A DNA stretch of 64,000 nt from Microbotryum silenes-acaulis (taxonomy: Eukaryota; Basidiomycota; Microbotryomycetes; Microbotryales; Microbotryaceae), in contig QPFY01000001.1 in the NCBI GenBank assembly GCA_003665825.1, positions 1,853,001 to 1,917,000 on the forward strand. The letters are read 5' to 3'. The notes under the pieces were generated by a model, which saw nothing but the letters and a program-made list of their open reading frames with translations, ran no database searches and was not told where the DNA came from. The number at the start of each line of letters is the position of its first letter. The first letter of the stretch is position 1. A program made the position numbers and the translations under genes. Below are positions 48,881-61,525 of this stretch, one piece after another.

Positions 48881-51800
48881 ATGGAGATGGTGGGGCCCGA
48901 ATCTTCATCGGGTTCATCAGCCATATCGGGGCTTGGTATCACCTTTTGTCCATCACCTGATCCTTCGGCCCTTCGAGACCACCTTGCCAACAATCCACCC
49001 GCCGTCTTCGTCGCTCAACAATATCCCGATGCTCGATCGCATACGTCATTGCAGGACCCCCGGCTCACCCAGCCGCAATTCAAGCGCATCGTGAGAGGAT
49101 CGGTATCTTATGATGGAGGTATGAATCAGTATTACCTCCAAACCGGTTCCCAGGCTGCGCAGGTCATGATACGCGAGGACTCTGGCGACTCAAGTGCCGG
49201 CTCAGCTCCCTCCTATCACCGACATCAGCATCCCAGGCCCAACGCCATCCCTATCCACCCCCAGCAATATCATCAGAAACAGAAACAATTGCATCAACCA
49301 AATCACCTTCCCAGCATGCATGGGCTTCACGCCCCCCAGGTCTCGGCCCAATATTTGTCGCCCATGTCCGAATTTGAAGCTTCGTCGGATTCCGACTCAC
49401 AATTGCTCTCTCCTTCGTCGCTGTCGTCGCTTCCCTCATCCTCGGGCTTGGAGCATACAGCAAGATACGATCAAGGGTACTCGATGCACCCACAACTCCG
49501 GCATGCCCAGAGCATGTCGGCGCTAGCATTCTCAGCACCGTGGCCGCCACCCCATGTCGTTGAGCTTCGAGCGGCGCCGAATCCTGTGCCGATCAAACAG
49601 CATGTGCCCTACCTGCGGGCTCATCCCAGGCATGATATGGAAATGGAGCATGGCCACGAGGCCGAGATTTATCCTGGGTCCCGATCCCCGTCTCGCTTGC
49701 CGCAGTTCTTGCAGGAGCGTATCCGACGACAGGCGATGACTCGCGCGCAATCAATGGTCGAACTCGGCGAGAGGTACGCGCAGCAAGAGCCCTCCCACCT
49801 CAACCCCAACGAAGCCATCGATGAGGAAGAGCGGCATGAGTTTGAAGGGGATGCTTCGCCCGAAAGTGTGCCCAGCAGCGCCGGTGGCCTGCAGCGTCGA
49901 CACCTCGAGCGCCGTCTGAAGGAGCAACACGACTACATCGTTGCACAAACTGAGCGGGAGCGATCACATCACCTGTCAACTGCCGTCGTCGACGATGACG
50001 ACAGAGGTCCACCCGTTCCGCGTCGACCCACAAGTTTCAAAACGCAAGCGAATCGACTGCGATCCAAGTCGATGTCGGCGACGGATCGCCTCCCGAGCGG
50101 GGAAGTCGAAGCTGTGGTCGAGAAGCTGAAGCAACAGAAGATTTCGGACTTGTGCAAATCGGACATGGGTGCCCGTCGGCGATCTCTCGAAGATTCTGAT
50201 GCGACCGATGCGTCACGAGCAGGTGTGGGAACGGTTTCCTCGGCGGAACGAGAAGATGTCACGACGGCAACAGTGATGGAAGACAGCCTGGAGTCGACTG
50301 CCGTGGGTCTCCAACGACAGGGGACCTTGATGACCGCCGGAGCGAATCCGTTCCGCCGGAGTATGGAGCTGGATCGCTTGCTCGCGCCAGGCTCTAAACG
50401 AGCAGCGCCCATCCCACATCTTGCCACCATTGCCGACTCGCCGACCCTCTCCAGCGCCCTCACCACGTCGAGTGCTGCGTCTCCGGCTCGGCCTCGTGCC
50501 CGGTCCAATACGTCAAGTTCTGCATTGGTTGTCGATGCTCCAGCGGAACTCGAGCAAGGCCTCAAGAGCTTGACCAAGACGCCCCGAGTAGAGCTTGACT
50601 TGCTCATCAATTCGTCGCTCCTCGTCGAAGGCGGACTAATGAAAGGACGAGTCGATGTGCGTGTACGTCGAAACGAGGTTTATATCAGCAAGCCCAAAGT
50701 CCGCGTTGTTGGCTTCGAAGGCGAGTCAAACTGCTGTAGTGGCCAAACCGTACCTTGCACTAGACCCCCTCATACCCGCCTGTCTGCTTTCGAACAGAGC
50801 TGGCCTCTGGAGAAGCACGGCACGTCTTTTACCACCATGCCGCCCACATCGAGTCTACAACGATCGCGAAGGACCGATCGTTGCCATTCTGCGACCCCTT
50901 GGGCGACGACGAGGGCTTCCACAAGGGGCGGCTGGGCGAGCATGCGGTTCCGTTCGCTATGAGCTTGCCCGTTGGGAAGGGCGCAAAAGGCGGCTGGAAG
51001 TGCAAACAAGGCGTAGTCCGCTACATCGTCATCGCCTCTGTCAAGCTCAAGTCCAAGCATGGCTCTGATCGTTCGATCGCTCATTTTTACCGACACGTCG
51101 ACATCTTCCCTTACTACAACCCAGCAATCCTCCTGGCACCTTCACCAAAGCCCCACACGGCTAGAGCCTCAAAGAGTCTTTTCATGGGTGGGAGTGGCAA
51201 GGTCAACCTGGAAGCGAGCCTTCACCGGCAGACATGGGTCGCTGGACAACGATGCTATGTCGAAATCAGAGTCGAGAACGAGTCCAACAGAAAGGTGAAG
51301 CCGCAGCTGAATGAGATTCCCTGGCAAATTCACACGGGAGATAGAACTGACGAGATCTGGTTCTACCCCAGATCAAATCCCTGACACTGAGTCTCTTACG
51401 GAATACGGTCGTCTTGCGACCGGGTGCTAAACCCTCTGCCTCCAGTGAAGGTTTCGCAGAGCCGTTTCCATCGCAATCTACGCGGAAAAAGGTCGCCGAA
51501 ACGACACTGGAGATGGGCAAGAAGGGTTCCAAGGGAGTGACTGCGAAAGGAAATTGGCTCGGCGTCGAAGCAGGTGAAACGGCTCATTTCTCGCATTCGC
51601 TCATAATCCCGGTAAGCCGAAGCGTCACGAAAAGATTCAATCACCTGGCTGGAAGGTTCTTACGTCAGATGTTGCTGAAACAGAATGACGAGCTTTCCAT
51701 TGCGCGTGGACGACATCTCGAGGTCAGCTTTGTGCTCAAGGTTGCCGCCGGGAGTTCGCTGTCCGGAGACGTGTCTGCCGAGATTCCGATCCGCATCGTC

Positions 51801-53702
51801 AATTTTGTCTCGCTCGACCCGCCTCCAGGCCATCTTGGGTCTGCATCTCCACTGCCACAAACAGAAGGACAGTCACTAGCCAAGGACTGGGGTCTGAGCG
51901 AGACCTCTGCCGCGGCGCCTCGGGCATCTACCGACGGGGCCAGACCCTCGGCGCACAAGATGCCCAGCGTGGACTCCTTGCAGCTCTCAGATCTGATCGA
52001 AGGGCCAACGGCGACTCGCACCATCGCCCGACCGCGGCTCTCTCGTGTCCCCTCGGTCGACTCGATCGACACCGAAAGCCTGTCTCGAGCCCAGTCACCC
52101 TTACCGGACTTTCCTGCCCCAACTCAGACCGAAGAGTCTGCCAAGGCCCCCGAACCCCCTGTCCGCCGAGGCCAAGTCGTTGTGGGCAAGGCTATCGAAC
52201 GCCAACTCACCCATCAGATGTCGCTCGAATGTATCTCGTCGGCCATCGCATCCGCTACTGCTCGTCGCCCAGGACATCAGCGCCAAGAGAGTGGTCTGCG
52301 CTCGGTCGAATCCTACGCCGCGATCGAGCGATGGGAGGACACGGGCGACCTCGACCAAGGCGAGCAAGAGAACGAGGATTCTTACTACGCAGGTGGGGGC
52401 GAGAAACTTTTTGATGGTCCTTCCGATCCATTCCAGGCATCTCACAACACCCAGGATGGCATCCAACTCGACGATCTCGACGAAGTCCCCGACGACATGT
52501 ATGGCCCGCTGGGCCGACTGCCAGGCGCATTCTCCTCAGAGGATGAGCTCAAGGAGCTCAACGCCGTAATGCACCAACAGCAACAGTCCCACTTCAGCGA
52601 CGACGACGAAGAGCTGGACCATGAACCGGAGGATGTCGAGGACGAAGTCGTCGAGGCTGCGCAACCAGCTGCCGCACATCGTCCGGCTCGACACCGCTCC
52701 GTCCTCGACCTCACGACGCAAGAGTCCATCTTCCGCCAGCCTGAAAATATGACCGAGCTATCGATGAGATCGAGATCCCCAACAAAGCCCACGACTACCG
52801 CCGCAAGGACGTCTCAAAACACCGACGTGTTCGCCTTTGCGACGCTCGATTTCCCGATCAAAGCGAAACTCGACGCGCCGACGGTCATTGCACCGACACT
52901 AGCCTCCCCTCGGTCTCCGGTACGTCGCCAGCCGTCCAAGGCGGCTCTACAAGTTGCAGCCGAATCCGAAACGAAAGCGACGCGAGGACCCCGACCCCTT
53001 CCTGTGCGACCGACAGCGACGAGCTCCACGCTCGCTAGTCCGACCAAGGCATCCATTGCACGGGCTGAGCTGAACAAGAAGGCGTCCATTTCGTCGTTAA
53101 AGCGTTCTCCGGGCGTTGTTCGACGCGCATCCAACAAATCATTGGCCGAGGCCTACGAAACGTCTTCGGTGGCGCCGGGGCAGGTCAAGGCACGCGTGCC
53201 GCTCGCACCCTCACCGCATATTGCGGACCATCCCATCTCCTCGACCTCGGCTTTGCCGTCGCCTAGGATCTCTGTTGTGGCTCCTGTTGACTCCCCTCGC
53301 TCGCGCCATTCGACGATGGCTCCGCCCCTTGTACCCCGCAAAGTGCGTCACTCCCCTTCATCGCCGAATCTTCGTTCGCCTCGCTCGATGGGTGACCTTC
53401 GAGCCCCTGTACCGGCTCGCCGACTCGGCGCCGCCACGGCCGTGCTACCTTCGGTGAGGAACAAAGTTGCCGCTCTTGAGACCCGTTCGGCGACCTTGCA
53501 CGCCATGGCCGGTACGGTGCAAGGTTCGTCCTTCCTCTCGCGTGACCCCGTGACGAATGCCGGCGCGCACTCGCCGTTGAGGTTGCAGCGAGGGGACTCG
53601 ATTAGGTCCGAGGTCAGCGATGCGACCACGGCCGGCTTCGCTGGACTGTATCGGGCTGAGAGCTTGATGTCTTTCAAGGCTCCTCTACTGAGGAGGAAGT
53701 AG
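48881..53702 (+). CDS. Large arrestin-like protein
   Basis: A protein of about 1,500 residues. The first 560 residues are disordered and rich in Ser, Pro, His and Gln (MEMVGPESSSGSSAISGLGI onward). Then comes an arrestin-type beta-sandwich: VELDLLINSSLLVEGGLMKG, VRVRRNEVYISKPKVRVVGF, HAVPFAMSLPVGKGAKGGWK, CKQGVVRYIVIASVKLKSKH, ASLHRQTWVAGQRCYVEIRV, ENESNRKVK, and after introns SHSLIIP and HLEVSFVLKV. The C-terminal 680 residues are again low complexity, with ELSDLIEG-like and acidic (DDDEELDHEPEDVEDE) patches, ending SLMSFKAPLLRRK at 53702. The intron at 50721-50797 has a GC donor. Fungal alpha-arrestins recruit ubiquitin ligases to membrane transporters. No clear PPxY motif was checked along the whole length, so the role is inferred from the fold only. 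Confidence 0.75.
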
Positions 53703-54468
53703 TGACCTGGAAACTAGATCACATCTCTGACGAATTATTGCGGATTCCGGCGCGTCTGCTTTTTGGACAAGCCAATTTCGAGCAAACGATTATATACCTG
53801 ACATATACCCCTTTAGCGTCCTATTGCCGTGCAGTAATCTTAGTTGCATAGTAAGTTTATTTTGGATTGGTGATTTGTGCTCATGTCCTGGCAATGAGCC
53901 TCCGAACTGGGTGTTTTGAACTCGTCTCGGCCTCACGAGCTGCATGCTGCACGTGCTCGCCCGCTTGATTGCACGAGATTGCACGTGACGCGATAATGGA
54001 CGTGATTCGCTTGACGAGCAGCTGCTTTCGCCCTCCGCCACCCACCACGGCCTAGTCTCGACCAGCTCGCATCAAAGGACCTCTCCCAATGATCGATCGG
54101 ATATCACCTTGAATCAGCGTACACCTCATATTGCTCTCCATATCCGCCCAATAGCAGCCTCAGGCTGCACCCCGCGCCCCGCAGCTGCAGCTCGATATAC
54201 GCGCATTCACCCGCCCCTCGACCCCGGGAGGTCGAACGCGTTCCTGCAGACGTTCCCATTCCAAATAAGTCACGAACTTGTCGGGAAGGGGACCGTATCT
54301 GACTTGGATCACTGTTGTACGTTGTGGACTGGTAGTGGTGCAGCTCCTACCGTGGTAGCCGGCGCAAACTAGTCGGCCATTCGGGTGGGGTATTCGCGAT
54401 GACTCACACCATGCGCTGCTCCAATCTGACGCCCCACAGAGCCCATTGCCCAGGTAGCTATCCTCACC
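53703..54468. other. Intergenic region
   Basis: About 770 bp between two plus-strand genes. It contains AT-rich sequence near 53790-53880, probably the 3' end of the arrestin-like gene, and a GC-rich part that is probably the promoter of the next gene. No gene was recognised. Confidence 0.35.
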
Positions 54469-56008
54469 ATGTTTGGCGAAGAGCCGTGCGAGTCTCCCCG
54501 GTTAGCCTCGGTACGTTCTTGTGAAATGTCTTGACCCGGTTGCAACGGCCCAGTCCTTTGGGGGCGTCACCGCGGGGCTGTTTCACCCTCCGGCCCCACC
54601 GCGCCGCGATCGACGGAATGCGCCGACGCTCTCTGACCCTGGTACTAGAAGTTTGATCCTGACGCCGGTCGCATCTCGAACCCCCCCATAGCCTTGGAGG
54701 AATCTATCGTCATCTGTCTCGTCTCTATCACACTCGCCACTATCTCTCTCCTCGCGCTCGACCTCGGCTCTGGGGACGCCTGACGACCGGGCACTCGAGC
54801 CGTCGCCTCCGCATATCCGTCGAAGCGACTCGATCGAAACTCTCCTCTCCAACGGCCTCGAGGAAGATTTTGACGGCCTCTCGCTCGGCCATGGTCTTAT
54901 CATGCAAGCCAGAAAGGAGCTTCCCGAAGGTGTACGGACGATCGGACCCGAATCAGACAAGACGGGTCACATCGAGTACAAGTTTGTGCTCAAGACCCCG
55001 ACGACCCCGCATCGACTGGCGCGATTGGTGACCCAGCTCAAGTGGCGCCTGATCGAAGGCGGTGGCTGCGCCGTGTACGAACTCGGCGTGCTCGATGCGG
55101 GAACGCTCGTCGGACTTAGTCGAGCCGATATGCAAGAAACGCTCGATACGTTGGGTCTCATGCTCTCCCACCTCGGAGGAGGTTATGTTCGCATCTCTCG
55201 GGTCGTTTTGCTCGGTGGTGCCGGCGGAGGTAGCGAGACCTTGAGCACGACTCCTCCAGGTGAAGAGGATACCACTCTTTCCTCTTCGACTCTTGGCTTT
55301 ACGTCGTTTGATGTCGGCTCCACCGCGATTCAACCTGTCTACCCTGGAACTGCACCCATCACGATCAAGCAACCGAATCCGCCCCACCCCGAACGCGAGC
55401 CCGAAGAACGAGCCGCTCTCAAGCGAAACAAACGAGATGCGAGAAGAGTAAAGCAGAAGAATTTTGAAGGAGACATCGTCGCGACGGGATATCCGAGACC
55501 CAATATGGAGTCTATGGAATCGTCGACTTTCAACAAGGCTCGTGCGACACGTCAGTACGAAGCAGGAGCTGTTCGACAGCCGCGCAATTTTCGTCCTTCG
55601 ACGGACCAGGTCCCAGGCTTGACTCCAGAAGGGACCCATGCGCCTACGCGACGGCCACCCAAGTCGACCAAACAGCAAGCCCCCACTCGTCCCAAAGTTA
55701 TCCTGACCGAATCGATCCCTTCCCATCGCCCGAGAATCCTGGGCGAAGATGAGAACGAAGAACGCTTCGTCGTCGAAGCGGTCGTGATGAAGCGGCCTTC
55801 GTCGGCCATGACACCTTGCAAGGGCGAATCGAGTGATGAAGGTCTTGAAGGGATGCTAGCGCGGACCCCTAACGACGGTTCTTCGCTCGATGCCGGGGCA
55901 GGATCAGATGAGATGTTTGGTTCGGTCGACGATGATGAGGGTTGGAGTTATCTGGCTTTCGACTCGCTGCCCAAGGTCAGGAGAGAGAGTTCGAGCGTGG
56001 TGGTCTGA
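54469..56008 (+). CDS. GTPBP1/2 N-terminal-domain protein lacking the GTPase domain
   Basis: Two exons (54469-54510 and 54692-56008) give about 452 residues; the short first exon is inferred. After a Ser-rich leader comes a domain matching the N-terminus of GTPBP1/GTPBP2: ARKELPEGVRTIGPESDKTG, HIEYKFVLKTPTTPHRLARL, VTQLKWRLIEGGGCAVYELG and VLDAGTLVGLSRADMQETLD, then VRISRVVLLGG. In animals the translational GTPase domain follows at once. Here the rest is Pro-, Arg- and Ser-rich (AALKRNKRDARRVKQKNFEG, DDDEGWSYLAFDSLPKV), with no P-loop, DxxG or NKxD motif, and a stop at 56008. It probably binds a partner or RNA rather than GTP; role unknown. It converges on the Crb2-like gene. Confidence 0.7.
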
Positions 56009-56210
56009 GGAATTGCTGAGGAAAGGCGACAGTTGTGACTTGTTTTATACCTCTCTACTACTTTGTATGACTGCACCCGTTTCTCGAATTGAAAGCCTCT
56101 GGCGTGAACCTGGCTCGACTAGGATGATGGTGGGCGGGACTGAATGCGATACGATTGCAAAAGTACAACAAGCACAATAATCCAGAAAATGCCTTCGCCA
56201 ACAACAGCCT

Positions 56211-59200
56211 TCAGTGTCCGACCTCGATGACTTGAACCGGTCGCATCATCGCCGGTGCCAACAACCTCCCCGCGATCAAACATTGTTTAATCCATGTCAT
56301 CGAAGCCACGCCTGAGTGATTCCTTAGTCCACTCGGGACCTTGCTCCCATCTTCCAAAACAATATGATCGTACCCTATAGCAGAAGAGGCCGCTTCAGCC
56401 GACGCCACGACATGGAATCGTGTTGCCCCCGCAGCGACGACGATGGAAAGAACGCTCCTAATTTGCGCCTTGGGTAATACGAAGAGGAACGACCGAGCGT
56501 TGAAGACGCCGTAGCCTTCTCGATGGGCTTGGGCCAAAGCTGCAACATCGAAGGAGGGCCTTGACATGGCTCGGTATTGGGTGTAAATGGACGAGGCGTT
56601 GAGCGATTGCACGTGCCCGGTCGAGATGGCGTATTGCTTCCAGTCGCAACGGGCGCTCTGGAGGGATGTGGATGCTGATCAGATTTGTTCTTGTATCGAG
56701 GTTCGGTCGAACGTTTGGGACTCACTTGCTCGATCGAATCAGTCACAAACACGGAGGAAACGCAAGGGACGCCCAACGCGAGTGCAGCGAGGAACTTCGG
56801 ACTCGTTCGCGGTTGATCGGCGAGGAGGAGGATTGTGTCAATGTCCCTCAGCCCATCCGCCTGGAACTTGATCTTGGTTCCTCCACCCTTGTTACTCTCA
56901 GTCTCAACGGTGTACAAGTGTTGTACATCAATGACGGTCGCACCATGGCCGTTCATCGATTCGAGGAGGGCTCGTTTCTCTTGCTCAGGTCGAGTCGAAG
57001 TGACGATGAAAGCCATGCGAGCGAACAACGACCCCGCCCCATCTTGTCGAGCAACGACCAGCGGTTCTACCTTGTCCGGCGATGGAATCGAAAGTAATGT
57101 CGGGGACTTGACCGAGACGGGGGCTTTGCCTTCGAAGCCAGCGATCTCGACAGCGGTTAGACGACGATTGTCGAACCGTGCCGTGTGCTGTGGAGGAATG
57201 GCGATGGCGCAAACGAGCAAGCGTTGGACCTGGCCCTGCCTCGCCAACTCGGGCTGGTCCGACAAGGGCACATGAGCTGGCGTCACAGCGACAATATCGT
57301 CCTGCTCGCAATGCCCTTGCACGTCATTCCCGTCGACCTCGGACTCGATGCGGTAGACGCGCACGTCCTCCGCCAACGTTGTCACTTGAGTTTCCGAGTC
57401 CCCCGCCTCGGCCCCGACGTATCGCACCCAATCGCCACGCTGCAACTTGAGGCGTCGCACTTCTGAGAACTTGAGGTTCCCCTTCGATCCGTCATCGAAG
57501 CGAACGTGAACCCGAGCTCCACCGACGCTGATTGCCGTTGCGGGGTAGAGCCACGAGTTGTCGCGCCACAGCCCAAAGACTCGATTGAACGGGGCCGTCG
57601 AGGGCAGCTTGGACTTGGGTAAATGGGGCTTGACGTCTCGGGAGGCTGTATCTGATGCTTTTGCAGAAGTGGCGCGAGATGTGTCTCGATCGATTGGCTC
57701 ACTTGGACGCTCGTGAAAGTGGGCAGCTGGAGCGCCCTCAACAAGCGTGACCCTTGAAGTGGATGGAACAGCACTTTTGCGCTTCGAATCCAGAGAGGTC
57801 TTGGCTTTCCGTCCGGCGGGCGCCTTCTTCACTTTGGTCGGTGTTCCCGTCTTTCTTCGCTTGGCAGTTCGAGACACGGTGTTGACATTCGGTTCACCGG
57901 GCGGAAGCAACGATCGCGTCTTAGCTACGGCTGCGTGACTGGTAACGATTGATTCCGGCAGGGACGAAAGCGAAGACGTTGCCGGCAAGTCAGGAAGTGG
58001 AGGCAGCGTTACATCCGGGTCCGTCGATGCTGTCGTTCTCAAGATCGCCGGTTGAACACTCATTCCGATCGAGTCCCTAAGTCGTGCGGACGGACGTCGG
58101 ATGCGCGCGCGGGGAAGGCTGTCGATTGGGTCGAACGATTCGCTCGAAGGACCATCCGAAACGGGGGGCTCGGCTCTCTTCTTGCCTTTACCCTTGACGA
58201 CGGCGTTCTGTGTTTTTTTCGAGAGAACCACAGACTGGGGCTCTTTCACAGGTTCCTTGACGGCAGGACTTGAAGCGATCGATGGGGGTCGAGAGTTGAG
58301 GGGCAGAGATGGGCCGACCTCGGAGAACGCTTCCCCGTCGACTTCCATTGGAGCAGGGCCAGCAGAGGACATTTGGGTCGGTTCCTCACTGGGCGGTACG
58401 AGCACTTGAGCATGACCTTCGGGATCTTGCGACTCGGCGGCATCGCCCGAAGGTCTCGTCGACTCCCTTTCCGAGCGAGGCTCTGTGGCGGAGTTCGATG
58501 ACCATGGTGTCGAAGGCGCGATGCTACTCGGCACCGCCTCCGCACCCGCCTGATTCACAGCAGGGCTGGAGATGCACGTTTCGATTTGCGTAGGGTCCAT
58601 TTGGGCATCTAGAGAGTCAAGACCCGAGCCCTTGCTCATGTGCGCTCGAACGAGTGCAGGCGTCGGCGGTGGGGCGATACGCTCGAGTTTCCTGCCTCGA
58701 GGTGGTGCGCGAGGTGGGTTGGGGGCTTCGGTTGTGTCGTGCTCAAATGATCGAAGGCTACGCGCAAGGTCTGCGGGGAAATGAGCTCGACGTAAGTTCG
58801 AGGATGTAGAACTGAGACATCTGGCAGACTCACCCATCGACTCCTGCTGTTTAAAGGACAACGGTCCCGCGCGCTCGATATCGTACATCTGGGTCGCCGG
58901 CATCTCCAATTGCGTCGGCGCCGGCTGACTGCTCATCGCTCCAATCTCACTTAACCCAAGCGACAGCCCCGCAAGATGATCGACGTTTTGACTCGATTCG
59001 GTAGTCACGCCCGAGCTCGTCAATGGTTCCATAGTCACGTCTTGGATGTTGGCTCCCGTGGTCGTGGGCGTGATGAATCGCACACCCGGTGCAGCGGGTG
59101 CGAAGAGTTGGTACGTCTCCGTTTCGACGGTCACTCGAGTCGTCAGACTGTCCACGTCGACGTCACTCGATGACAACAAAGTGGGCGACATTTTCTTCGG

Positions 59201-60942
59201 GGGTTCATCACTCGCTCGCGGCGTCGAAACGGTTTTATCCCCGTCCTCACTCTGATCGGGTTCCTCATCGGTCGCTTCACCTTGGTATCGCTCTCGCCCG
59301 GCACCCATGGTCACATCGATCGTCATGTCTTTCTCCCCTCCTTCATCCTCCTCGACCTGCGTAGGCTCAAGATCCCCATTCATGACCCCATCATCGTCGT
59401 GCCCCGCTCGAACACCAAACACAGCCCGCGCGGACGTGCCCAGCGCCTCAGATTCTGGCTCGGGTTCCAGCTCGGAAGGTGTTTCCTGCGTATCATCCAT
59501 TGGATCTTTGACCCTACTTCTTCTCGGAGGCGTCGGAGCTCGATTACGCATCACCGCGGAGGACTGGTATAATGCTCGTGGTGGGTCCATCGGAGGCGAG
59601 GGCTGCTTCGTACCGGCACGAGCGGGACGAGCCGATGCGAGATGGGGCGGGTGGGCACTGTAGGACCGTTGCCGAGCCATCGTCCGAGGCGGGTCGGGAG
59701 GTGCGGCATTGGAGAGGGCTGGCGTGGAAGTCTGAATGAGGGATACTCGATTTAGGTACAGGCAATGTAATCCTCTATATATTGCTAGCCTAAACTCACG
59801 GGCGGTCCGTCCATCTCCGGAATCTCCAAGAGCCCGTCGTGAACGCTCCTCGCCCTCGGCAACAGCAGCACCTCGTCATGGAAGTCGGCACTCGATGTCG
59901 GCTCTGTCATCGATCGAGCCGTCCCAAGTTTCCTCGTCGATCCTCGCCCAGCAAGGAGGTTCGTTGCGACGGCGCGGGATGAGGAAGGGTAGGCACTTTC
60001 CTCGCGGTCGGGTGAGATAGATGCGGAAGCAGAAACGGGTGGTGGAGGTCTCGAGGCTGAGGCTGAGGGTGTGGGCGATGGACCGGGACGACGACCGATG
60101 TTGACGGACGGAACTACATTCTCTTTCTGAGATGGCGAGACCTGTTCTTCTCCCCCGCTTCCCTCCTTGATCTGATTCGATTCGTCGTCGTCTCCTGCAA
60201 GTCGATCAAGAAGCGCCGAATTCTGCGCCGCCGAGAGACCACCCGCTTCTTCCCCGTCATCGACTCCCGATCGATCGATCCCATTCTGCGGCTGCTGTAT
60301 CCCTCCGCCAACTCTCATCATTTCCATCGTCATCTCGCCCATCAGCTCCCCCGTAAGATCCCCCGTGAGATCCCCCGTAAGATACCAGCCGTCCTCGACT
60401 CCTTCATCTCGTTCCTCCCGAGTCTGGGTCCCATCTCCTCCACGGTGAAAAGCGTCCATCCCCGGCATAGACCGAAACGGCTCGTTCAAATCACCTCCTT
60501 CGCATCCATATCTCGGACTTGATGCTATCCCACCACTCTCGCCGGATTGTTCCGGCGACGAACCCTGAGCGATCTCGACCGAGCTCGTTCCTCGAACAAG
60601 CACAGCGGCTTGTTCCCCTCGACTCGCTATCCGCTGCTTCGTACCAGAAGCCCCATCCACTCCTCCCCCGATCCCAACATTGTGATTCGACCTCTCCTCA
60701 ACCACTTGCGTAGGCGGCAACAAATCCCTCAGATAACTCTCCCCAAAGGACCTCGCCATTGAATCTTCCACCACTCCCAGGAACGACTCGTCCTGTGCTC
60801 CAACATGATCGATCCTTGAGTGCTCAGGCTTCTCCGCTTCATGGGTTTGTTGATGAGCTCGGACGGGGGACGTGGTTGGTGTTGGGGGAGCTTGCTGACT
60901 TGGAGTTTGGGACGAGGGCGTGTTGGGCACGAGTTCCATCAT
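56211..60942 (-). CDS. crb2: Crb2/53BP1-type DNA-damage checkpoint protein
   Basis: A protein of roughly 1,500 residues, the expected scaffold linking histone marks at DNA breaks to checkpoint kinases. The N-terminal exon (59800-60942) is disordered, with a small repeat YLTGDLTGDLTGELMGEM. The large second exon carries several TQ sites (LEPTQVEED, APTQLEMPATQMYD, DPTQIET, EEPTQMSS), typical ATM/ATR targets. A Tudor domain follows, with VFGLWRDNSWLYPATAISVG and VHVRFDDGSKGNLKFSEVRR. Two BRCT repeats complete it: SLFARMAFIVTSTRPEQEKR with TILLLADQPRTSPKFLAALA, and, across introns, FLFVLPKAQIRSVLSIVVAA with GYDHIVLEDGSKVPSGL. The stop is at 56211. The domain order Tudor-BRCT-BRCT supports the name well; the exact subfamily is by architecture, not by long identity. 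Confidence 0.82.
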
Positions 60943-61525
60943 TGCTCCTGGGGGGTTATGATCGTTCCAGTTGCGAGTTGCGGAGGAGATGAAGGGGCCT
61001 TGAGAGCCAAGCCTCGCTCAACCCTTTTGCTCCGGAGTGAGGGATGAAGAAAACGAAGACAATTGCGTGCGACTTGAGGCGTGTAAGGTAAGGGGCCGAG
61101 AAGAGAAGAGGTTGACATCGGGCCTCTCGTTCTGAGAGCGCGCCGCGCGACTCGACGCGTCTGGACGGCGTATGCAGTGGGAGACGTTGGCCTCGGCTTA
61201 CGTGACACGACGCCGAATGGTCACAGTACGAAAGTCAATCCGCTCCATGGTTTGGGGAAAATACCAATAAAACAACAAGATCATAATCAACAGTCAAAGA
61301 ACAACCAGACTAATCAACCGGATCTTCCGCTCTGTCCACCCCGCCATCGACGACTCCCCTGCTTACTCAACCTTTCCCCCACTGCCCGTTTCCCACCCCA
61401 AGGCCCTCGAATCAATCACCCCTCTTCGGATCCAAGGCCTTAGTGCGGATTGGAACTCTTTCGAGACTTGTTCGAATTCTAGTAATGAACCAAGAAGATT
61501 CGTCTCTCGTCAGCGCTTCTTCGTT
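60943..61525. other. Intergenic region
   Basis: About 580 bp between the Crb2-like start and the ELMO-protein stop, both on the minus strand. Nothing was recognised besides likely promoter and 3' flank. An AC-rich tract lies near 61255-61330. Confidence 0.35.
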
